From an uncultured Alphaproteobacteria bacterium (GTDB lineage: Bacteria; Pseudomonadota; Alphaproteobacteria; RF32; CAG-239), in NCBI GenBank assembly GCA_944393725.1, contig CALYBC010000009.1, forward strand, positions 1 through 58,594: a stretch of 58,594 nt of DNA, in the 5' to 3' direction. Within the stretch, counting starts at the first letter, position 1, and every line of letters starts with the position of its first letter. This document shows positions 52,525 through 58,594 of this stretch, one piece after another. The notes beneath the pieces are model-generated. The model had not been told where the DNA came from and searched no databases. It saw only the letters and a program-made list of their open reading frames with translations. Both the position numbers and the translations under genes were made by a program.

Positions 52525-54465
52525 TTATTTACGCTGCATGCTATCAAGCGGTTTTGGCGATTTATCCGCCGGTGAATTATCAATCGCATCGGCTATCGGA
52601 GTAAACATTCTTACCGCTTTGGGCTTTTGAGCTGCTTTGACGGGGTTTTGTCCGCAAATCTCTAAGCCAAGGCTCTTAAGTGCAGTTTCAATAGGAATAA
52701 ATAAGTCGGGTGAATTATCGGATTTTTTGCTTTCGTGAGATATACCGATAATGTTACCTCTTTGGTCTATCAAGGCACCGCCTAAAGTTACGGTTTGGAC
52801 AAAAGTGTCAACGATAATTTCGGCGCCTCTGTCTTCGCTCCAACGATAACCGACAACTCTGCCTTCGTTATCGATGTAGTTTTCACCGCCTTCTTCCATA
52901 TCAAGCAAGCCTAAGGTTAACAAAATATCTTTGTTTACTTCCGGTAAATCAAGCGATAAGGGAAGGGGCTGGAATTGAGTAGGCTTATCCAAAAGCAATA
53001 CAGCTACATTTTTGGCCGGATTTACGCGGAAAGCCGAAGCCTTGAATTGTTTGCCGTTGATGGTTTGTAAATCGTATTTGTTATTGTCTTTTTGGATTAA
53101 ATCGGCCGAAGTTAAAACCATATTGTCGGCAATCAACAATCCGGCACCGGATTTGCCGGCCGCATTTTTAACCGAAACAATTGATGCTCTGAGTTTGTAT
53201 AGGTTTTGAGCATTCAAGTTTTCATACGGCGGGGTGTTGGCTATACAGAAATCATTGCTTATAGAAGCAAAAGCCGTTTCATCAATCTCGGTAACTTCAA
53301 CATTTGAACTGGTTCCGGTACCGGTAGAACCTCCTTCTTCAAGCACGGCAGTTTCTTGAACATCGTCAATTTCAAGCGGAATATCAACAAAGTAGTCGTC
53401 ACTTACGGTAACATTGTCAACATTTTTAATCTTAGTTCCGCCATCTTCAACCACCTCGACTTCTTGGCAATTTTCGGCAATAGCATAGGAGCTGTCTTTG
53501 ACACCGCCGGAGGTTTCCGTCATTTGGCATTCTTGCAACATCTCAATGCCTTTGAGTTCGGCAGCGTATTGTGAGCCGAAGCAGGTGTCGCAATAGTTGG
53601 TTTTTGCCAGTTGGGCGGCGATGTCTTCGGGGCGAACTCTTAATGATAAAGCTTCATTAAAACAGCTGATTTCTGGTAATTTGACCAGAGCATCTTCAAA
53701 GGCTCTTTCAACCAGCAAATTTTCGCCGTTGGGTTCGCCTTCTTGGACTTGACCATATCCGGTGGTGGTGCCGCGGCAATAAACTTCGTCTTTGGCCAAA
53801 TTCATTACGCGCCAAACAACCGTCATTTCGGAAGTGCCGTTACGAATCTGACGGCTTTTTACTTCGTCCCAATCAAATTCGTCGCAGATATTCATGAAAT
53901 AATCGGTAATTTCGGCGGTTAGGACATATTCGGCCTGTAATTTATCGGAATCGGGATAGTAAACATTGGTAGGAGCTACTACAACCGGATAGTAATCGTT
54001 CATGGTTTCGTAAAAGACATCAAAGAAGTGCATGTCTTTTTGCATCGAGCGGCCTTGGTTTAGGAAGGCATTCTTAGTTTCGCGGCGGCAACCGAAAATG
54101 CGAAAACGGTAGTCTCCGAGTTTGGTATTAAATTCGTCGTAACGGCTGTTCTTTTTTAGCCTGAAATCAACATCGGTTAATTCAATCGGGGCAAAGGAAT
54201 TGCGACTTTGGTGCAAAGACACATAAGCATTGTAGTGGCTATCGTCGATAATCAGACTTTGATATCTTATTTTTTGTTTGTCTTGTAAATATGAAATGCG
54301 TCTGACCGGACGCTTCTTGGCCGGCTCGCACATACAATCAAGAATACCTAATGTAGAATCGGCATTGGGGTCGCACATGCAAGGTATAAGTTCTTTGCTT
54401 TCTTTGTCGCATGCACTTAAGGCTAATACTGACAAAAGAAGGGATAAGGTTAGGTTTTTACGCAT
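52525..54465 (-). CDS. Lipoprotein with inactive trypsin-like (DegP-type) domain
   Basis: A 646-residue lipoprotein: signal [19 protein letters not shown] (lipobox LSAC), a Cys-rich stretch after it, then an N-terminal domain (about 50-300) resembling envelope auxiliary lipoproteins. An acidic Ser/Thr/Gly-rich linker (about 330-400) leads to a C-terminal trypsin-like beta-barrel (about 425-620). In that domain the triad positions are changed: SADLIQ instead of the usual NAHV (His to Asp), NVAVLLL instead of D.AVL (Asp to Asn), and VTLGGAL instead of GNSGGP (Ser to Leu). It should therefore bind rather than cut peptides. It lies 23 bases after comM; AAAGGAG precedes the ATG. Confidence 0.75.
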   Translation of the reverse strand: MRKNLTLSLLLSVLALSACDKESKELIPCMCDPNADSTLGILDCMCEPAKKRPVRRISYLQDKQKIRYQSLIIDDSHYNAYVSLHQSRNSFAPIELTDVDFRLKKNSRYDEFNTKLGDYRFRIFGCRRETKNAFLNQGRSMQKDMHFFDVFYETMNDYYPVVVAPTNVYYPDSDKLQAEYVLTAEITDYFMNICDEFDWDEVKSRQIRNGTSEMTVVWRVMNLAKDEVYCRGTTTGYGQVQEGEPNGENLLVERAFEDALVKLPEISCFNEALSLRVRPEDIAAQLAKTNYCDTCFGSQYAAELKGIEMLQECQMTETSGGVKDSSYAIAENCQEVEVVEDGGTKIKNVDNVTVSDDYFVDIPLEIDDVQETAVLEEGGSTGTGTSSNVEVTEIDETAFASISNDFCIANTPPYENLNAQNLYKLRASIVSVKNAAGKSGAGLLIADNMVLTSADLIQKDNNKYDLQTINGKQFKASAFRVNPAKNVAVLLLDKPTQFQPLPLSLDLPEVNKDILLTLGLLDMEEGGENYIDNEGRVVGYRWSEDRGAEIIVDTFVQTVTLGGALIDQRGNIIGISHESKKSDNSPDLFIPIETALKSLGLEICGQNPVKAAQKPKAVRMFTPIADAIDNSPADKSPKPLDSMQRK

Positions 54466-54488
54466 TTTAAGACAAACTCCTTTAATAC

Positions 54489-56003
54489 TTACAGATATTG
54501 GCTTTGTCGATAGGATAAAGCCTCAGCTATGTGCAGTTTAAGTATTTTTGATTCATTTTGCAAGTCCGCAATCGTTCTTGCTAACCGCAAAGTGCGATGA
54601 TAGGCACGGGCAGAGAGCGAATTCTTTTCGGCAAAGGCAATCAAGAGATTTTTGGCTTCGTTGTCGATTGTGCAAATCTTTTCCAATAATTTGCCTTTGA
54701 GACGCGAATTTATCAAGAAACTGTCTTCTCCCAATGCCTTAAGTCTTTCGGTTTGTATTTTGCGGGCGGCAACAACGCGTTGTCTTATTGCGGCAGAGCT
54801 TTCGCCATTGGTTGCGTTGCTTAAATCCCAAGGATTAACGGCAGGAACTTCAATTTTGATATCAATACGGTCAAGAAACGGACCGGAGATTTTGTTCATA
54901 TATTCTTTGGCACATAATGGGGCTCGGGTGCATTCTTTTTCTTTGTTGCCAAAGTATCCGCAGCGACAAGGGTTCATGGCGGCAACCAATTGAAAATCAG
55001 CCGGATATGAGGTGTGGGCATTAACACGAGAAATATTTACGCTTCCGTTTTCCAACGGTTGTCTCAGAGCTTCTAAGGTAGCACGATTAAACTCCGGTAA
55101 CTCATCTAAAAACAAAACGCCGTTGTGGGCTAAAGATATTTCTCCGGGTGTGGCTTTGCGTCCGCCGCCGACCAAGGCCGGAGTAGAGGCACTGTGATGG
55201 GGTGAACGAAACGGACGGACAAAACTTATACCGTGGGTTTTAAGTTCTCCGGCAACGGATTGAATCATTGAGGTCGATAGAGCCTCTTCGGTGGTCATCG
55301 GCGGTAAAATGGTCGCCAAACGCGCTGCTAACATCGATTTACCCGACCCAGGAGGTCCGACCATCAGCATATTATGTCCGCCGGCAGCGGCTACTTCCAG
55401 AGCCCTTTTGGCAGTTTCTTGTCCTTTTACATCGCTCATGTCAAGCGGAGATGTTTCTGTTACTTCAGTGTTTTGCTTAGGGTATGTAAGTAATTGCGTG
55501 CCTTTGAGATGATTTATCAGTTCGCTTAGATTTTGCGGAGCAATAATCTCTTTAAGCTCTGACCAGGTTGCTTCGCCGCCGCAGGCATGCGGACAGATTA
55601 AGCTCATTTGATGAGCTTTAGCATATAAAGCGACCGGTAAAACGCCGTTAACCGGCAAAATACTGCCATCAAGTCCGAGTTCGCCCATAACAATGCTGTT
55701 TTTTAGCGAATCGGAGGACACAACGCCCATAACCGCCAAAATTCCTAAGGTAATCGGTAGATCAAAATGAGAACCTTCTTTGAGCAAATCGGCCGGAGCC
55801 AAATTTATGACAATGCGTTTGGGAGGTAACTGTATGCCTAAAGATTGCATTGCTGCGCGTACCCGTTCTTTACTTTCGGCAATAGCCTTATCCGGCAGAC
55901 CAACAATTATAAAATTAGGAAGCCCCGAAGAAATTTGTGCCTGTAAGTCTACAGGCTGAACCTCAATTCCGTTAAAAGTCAGAGTGTTGATATGTGTAGG
56001 CAT
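54489..56003 (-). CDS. ComM/YifB-family AAA+ ATPase (Mg chelatase-like)
   Basis: A 504-residue protein. The N-terminal lon-like domain includes NGIEVQPVDLQAQISSGLPNFIIVGLPDKAIAESKERVRAA. The AAA core has MVGPPGSGKSMLA, LFLDELPEFNRATLEALRQPLE and sensor FQLVAAMNPCRCGYFG, and the C-terminus is a Mg-chelatase-like domain. ComM promotes branch migration during natural transformation. Full length. It starts six bases after the small exported gene and is followed by the pseudo-protease lipoprotein. Confidence 0.93.
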   Translation of the reverse strand: MPTHINTLTFNGIEVQPVDLQAQISSGLPNFIIVGLPDKAIAESKERVRAAMQSLGIQLPPKRIVINLAPADLLKEGSHFDLPITLGILAVMGVVSSDSLKNSIVMGELGLDGSILPVNGVLPVALYAKAHQMSLICPHACGGEATWSELKEIIAPQNLSELINHLKGTQLLTYPKQNTEVTETSPLDMSDVKGQETAKRALEVAAAGGHNMLMVGPPGSGKSMLAARLATILPPMTTEEALSTSMIQSVAGELKTHGISFVRPFRSPHHSASTPALVGGGRKATPGEISLAHNGVLFLDELPEFNRATLEALRQPLENGSVNISRVNAHTSYPADFQLVAAMNPCRCGYFGNKEKECTRAPLCAKEYMNKISGPFLDRIDIKIEVPAVNPWDLSNATNGESSAAIRQRVVAARKIQTERLKALGEDSFLINSRLKGKLLEKICTIDNEAKNLLIAFAEKNSLSARAYHRTLRLARTIADLQNESKILKLHIAEALSYRQSQYL

Positions 56004-56009
56004 ATTTTA

Positions 56010-56312
56010 TTACCAACGCGGGGTCAATTCGTTATTTCGCCAACGGCGAGTAGGATAGGTGTCTACCGTTAAGAAATCGTATCTCGCGGTTTTGTGGGGT
56101 AAGTTGGTCATGCGAGTGTAGCCCTTGGTTTCGTAGTAAGAGGCGCATTCATCAGCAGAATAATGTTTGCCATTGTAACAATAGATGCGGTCTTTGGTGT
56201 AAATGTTTTGCAAACCAATACGATAAGTTTCGGCACCGTGGGCAAGTGCAGCGGTTATCAGGCCAAAAAACATTATTATTGTGAAAATACTCAATGTTTT
56301 GCTGATTGTCAT
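56010..56312 (-). CDS. Small exported protein
   Basis: A 100-residue precursor with signal MTISKTLSIFTIIMFFGLITAALAHG and a basic, Tyr-rich mature part containing RIYCYNGKHYSADECASYYETKG (two Cys, possible disulfide). The start at 56312 follows GGAGG; a five-residue longer start at 56327 would place the ribosome-binding site inside the gene. It is the first gene before comM and ends six bases before it. No family recognised. Confidence 0.65.
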   Translation of the reverse strand: MTISKTLSIFTIIMFFGLITAALAHGAETYRIGLQNIYTKDRIYCYNGKHYSADECASYYETKGYTRMTNLPHKTARYDFLTVDTYPTRRWRNNELTPRW

Positions 56313-56397
56313 AGCAAAAACCTCCAAATTGTATCAATGTGGTTATATGATATCGCAAAAGGGTTAATTCTTGTTTAAAAAATTGTAATAAAAATGC

Positions 56398-56425
56398 TTG
56401 CAAATTAAAGATTTTATGGTATAAC
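56398..56425 (+). promoter_or_regulatory. Predicted promoter of the rpsF-rpsR-rplI operon
   Basis: TTGCAA and TATAAC are separated by 16 bases, 110 bases before the rpsF start. Divergent from the small exported gene. Confidence 0.6.
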
Positions 56426-56431
56426 CAAGCT

Positions 56432-56534
56432 CGTCCTTGCCTCGCTTGAAATATAACGAGGATATACAAAGACGCCCTCGCGGCATTAAGCCAAAAGGGT
56501 TTTGTTGAGAAATCCATAAGGAGTTTTAATAAAT
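56432..56534 (+). promoter_or_regulatory. Leader of the bS6 operon
   Basis: About 100 bases of untranslated leader. A hairpin CCTCG/CGAGG (around 56437-56461) and a second structured stretch with CCCTCGCGGC and GCC...AGGG (about 56474-56503) precede the GGAG of rpsF. bS6:bS18 binding leaders are known in many bacteria; this may be one, but the diagnostic bulged CCG was not placed with confidence. Confidence 0.35.
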
Positions 56535-56870
56535 ATGAATAAATATGAAAGCGTGTTGATTGCACGTCAAGATTTGGGCGCTTCGCAAGTTAACTCGTTG
56601 GTTGATAGCTTGAAACAAGTTGTTGCCGAACAGGGTGGCGAAGTTGTTCGTGTTGATAACTGGGGTTTGAAAAATCTCGCTTATCGTATCAAAAAAAATC
56701 GTAAAGGCTATTATGTTCTCTTGAATATTGCTGCTCCGGCTAAAGCTGTTGCCGAATACGAGAGAGTTATGCGTGTTAACGAAGATATCATCCGTTACAT
56801 GACCGTTAAAGTTGAGGAATTTTCCGAAGCTGCCGGCAGCGACGGTGTTGAATCGGCTGTTGAAGAATAG
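56535..56870 (+). CDS. rpsF: 30S ribosomal protein bS6
   Basis: A 111-residue protein beginning [24 protein letters not shown], with [24 protein letters not shown] and an acidic C-terminal tail (VESAVEE). It pairs with bS18 on the 30S platform. GGAG lies before the start. First gene of the classic bS6-bS18-bL9 operon; 11 bases to rpsR. Confidence 0.97.
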   Translation: MNKYESVLIARQDLGASQVNSLVDSLKQVVAEQGGEVVRVDNWGLKNLAYRIKKNRKGYYVLLNIAAPAKAVAEYERVMRVNEDIIRYMTVKVEEFSEAAGSDGVESAVEE

Positions 56871-56881
56871 GAGAATGTAAA

Positions 56882-57109
56882 ATGGCTAAACAAGTATTCT
56901 TTAGAAGAAAAAAAAGCTGCCCGTTTTCCGGCGAAGACGCTTTGAAAATCGACTACAAGGATGTTAAACTTCTTTCTCGTTATATCTCCGAGAAAGGTAA
57001 AATCATCCCCAGTCGTATAACTTCGGTTTCGGCTAAAAAACAAAGAGAATTGGCTCGTGCTATTAAAAGAGCTCGTTATCTTGGTTTGTTGCCGTATGTC
57101 GCAATGTAG
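56882..57109 (+). CDS. rpsR: 30S ribosomal protein bS18
   Basis: A 75-residue basic protein with [35 protein letters not shown] and [20 protein letters not shown], the invariant bS18 core. It binds bS6. 17 bases separate it from rplI. Confidence 0.97.
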   Translation: MAKQVFFRRKKSCPFSGEDALKIDYKDVKLLSRYISEKGKIIPSRITSVSAKKQRELARAIKRARYLGLLPYVAM

Positions 57110-57126
57110 TTTGAGGGAGAAAAATT

Positions 57127-57612
57127 ATGGAAGTTATCTTGCTTGAACACATCGAAAAATTGGGCAAAATGGGCGATAAGGTTAATGTTAAAAACGGTTA
57201 TGCCCGTAACTACCTGTTGCCTCAGAAAAAAGCTTTGCGTGCTACCGAAGCTAACTTGGCTGTTTATGAACAACAAAAAGCCGAGTTGGAAGCACACAAT
57301 AAACAGTTGTTTGATAATGCTTCGAAATTGGCCGAATCTTTGAAAGGTTTTGCTGCCGTCTTGATCCGTCAAGCTGCAGAAACCGGTCAACTCTATGGTT
57401 CGGTTACCATTCGTGATATTGCTGCCGCCATTAAAGATGCCGGTTACAGCATTGAACGCCGTCAAGTGTTCTTGGAAAAAGCTATTAAAGATTTGGGTGT
57501 ATATCAGGTTAAATTGAACTTGCATCCTGAAGTTACTCAAACTATCTTGGTTAATGTTGCAAGAACCGATGATGAAGCTAAAAAACAAGCTAAAGCTTTT
57601 GAAAATATCTAG
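57127..57612 (+). CDS. rplI: 50S ribosomal protein bL9
   Basis: A 161-residue two-domain protein. MEVILLEHIEKLGKMGDKVNVKNGYARNYLLPQKKA is the rRNA-binding N-terminal domain; a long connecting helix leads to a C-terminal domain with GQLYGSVTIRDIAAAI. It stabilises the L1-side of the 50S subunit. A terminator follows directly. Confidence 0.97.
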   Translation: MEVILLEHIEKLGKMGDKVNVKNGYARNYLLPQKKALRATEANLAVYEQQKAELEAHNKQLFDNASKLAESLKGFAAVLIRQAAETGQLYGSVTIRDIAAAIKDAGYSIERRQVFLEKAIKDLGVYQVKLNLHPEVTQTILVNVARTDDEAKKQAKAFENI

Positions 57613-57630
57613 TCGATATTTTTCCAAGTT

Positions 57631-57664
57631 AAAAAAACCTCCGCTAACTAGCGGAGGTTTTTTG
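57631..57664. terminator. Bidirectional terminator between rplI and the PerM-like gene
   Basis: AAAAAACCTCCGC and GCGGAGGTTTTTT form a 13-bp stem with a six-base loop. Confidence 0.92.
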
Positions 57665-57673
57665 TTGTCGTTA

Positions 57674-58594
57674 CTAATCGCGGTAGAGCGAGCTCTTTTT
57701 GTATTTGCCGATACCGTAGCGAACCAGTACTCCGATAATGGCAGCCAAGGGAACCGCCATCATTAAGCCTAAAAATCCAAGCAAAACACCGCCGGCTAAT
57801 AAGGCAAACATTATCCATACCGGATGGAGACCGACCGAATCACCAACAAGTTTCGGGGTAATAAAATTGCCTTCCAAAAATTGGCCTACGGCAAATACAC
57901 CAACCACTTGTGCTATCGGCATCCAAGTATCAAATTGAGCAAAAGCAATGGTGATTGCTGTTACAAAACCGACGATGGAACCGACATATGGAATAAACGA
58001 AATAATGCCGGCAATAAAGCCTACCAAAAGTCCTAAATCAAGTCCGACCAAGCTTAGTCCGATGGCATAAAAGCTTCCTAAGATTACGCAAACCGAGAGC
58101 TGTCCGCGAATAAAAGATGAGATAATTTTATCAATTGCTTTGGCTTGAGTTTCAATCTCTTTTTTGTAAGCTTTGGGCAAAAGACTATCAACCTTTTTAA
58201 CAAAGCTGTCCCAGTCTCTCAACATGTAGAAAGCAACAACAGGGGTGATAAGCAATAATGACAAAATATTGAAGATTGCGTAGCCGCTGCTGATTAATTT
58301 TCTGAAAACATTACCGACAAGTTTTAGACCGTTACTCATGTTACCTTGCAGATATTCGCGTATTTTTTCGCGGCTGAGCCCGGGGATATTGTCTTGCAGG
58401 TTAACAATAATCGGTTCAATCTTTTTAGTTAAAGATTGCATATAAAGCGGTACCGAATTGATAAATTGTGATAATTGCTCGTCAATCATGCCGATAAGGG
58501 CAATAATTGCTGGAATTAAAATAATGGCCACCAAAAGCAATACCAAAAATGTGGCTGCCGTGCGACCGATTTTAAGCTTTTCAAAGCGAGTGGC
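57674..58594 (-). CDS. AI-2E/PerM family membrane protein, partial
   Basis: At least 306 residues, open to the right edge of the window: the frame continues upstream (ATRFEKLKIGRTAATFL) with no start codon before the boundary, so the N-terminus is missing. Membrane segments include LLVAIILIPAIIALIGM, SLLLITPVVAFYML, YVGSIVGFVTAITIAF and a final LLAGGVLLGFLGLMMAVPLAA. The conserved DSVGLHPVWIMFALLAGG region is typical of AI-2E transporters/PerM permeases. Substrate unknown. Confidence 0.88.
   Translation of the reverse strand, partial: ATRFEKLKIGRTAATFLVLLLVAIILIPAIIALIGMIDEQLSQFINSVPLYMQSLTKKIEPIIVNLQDNIPGLSREKIREYLQGNMSNGLKLVGNVFRKLISSGYAIFNILSLLLITPVVAFYMLRDWDSFVKKVDSLLPKAYKKEIETQAKAIDKIISSFIRGQLSVCVILGSFYAIGLSLVGLDLGLLVGFIAGIISFIPYVGSIVGFVTAITIAFAQFDTWMPIAQVVGVFAVGQFLEGNFITPKLVGDSVGLHPVWIMFALLAGGVLLGFLGLMMAVPLAAIIGVLVRYGIGKYKKSSLYRD

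Overview
The window is a low-GC chromosomal segment from an alphaproteobacterium. A divergent MJ0042/DUF3426 gene beside ftsEX, a DUF2125 gene, rnd beside aspS, hslVU and an alphaproteobacterial-style PlsC all point that way. A hydE gene for [FeFe]-hydrogenase maturation, a small glycan cluster and low GC suggest an anaerobic or fermentative, probably host-associated lineage, perhaps an uncultured gut Rhodospirillales-like group. The genus cannot be read from the sequence. No tRNA, rRNA, CRISPR array, IS element or prophage was found.

Positions 1-4138 are accessory. They hold dispersed palindromic repeats, a large protein with an ADP-ribosyltransferase-like R-S-E core, an apparent operon of five very small membrane proteins (two missed by ordinary length cut-offs), and a structured RNA with its own promoter and terminator followed by a 73-residue HTH gene. 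The same RNA+HTH cassette recurs on the other strand at 35206-35658. The two RNA copies differ by compensatory base changes in three helices, so the RNA fold is under selection. This is the best candidate for an undescribed system here.

Positions 4139-10386 are a tightly packed minus-strand glycan operon: DUF115-like protein, GT2, GT8, GT2, polysaccharide pyruvyl transferase and an F420-hydrogenase-beta-like Fe-S protein. It is preceded by a roughly 190-nt structured leader (10412-10604) with an intrinsic terminator and competing helices, which looks like an attenuator or riboswitch.

Positions 10732-35139 are mostly housekeeping. They include MazG-like, cca, gph, a PHP nuclease, tadA, rluB-rsmD, an ftsE-ftsX-YdcF-plsC-DUF2125 operon, ispA-xseB, rnd, aspS, a DUF4065-like plus DUF192 pair, an OmpA-like lipoprotein, recJ-DUF502, tetR-hydE and an Aas-like acyltransferase/ligase fusion.

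Positions 35206-58594 hold the second RNA+HTH cassette, rpsU, a FadL porin, a 496-residue orphan, uvrA, a GNAT gene, a deacylase, a periplasmic binding protein, ssb, apaG, hslO, recX, a bPH2-type protein, a methyltransferase, the hslV-hslU-hemW operon, an exported protein-comM-lipoprotein operon whose lipoprotein carries a trypsin-like domain without its catalytic triad, rpsF-rpsR-rplI, and an AI-2E/PerM family gene cut by the window end. Many gene pairs converge on bidirectional terminators or overlap by a few bases.
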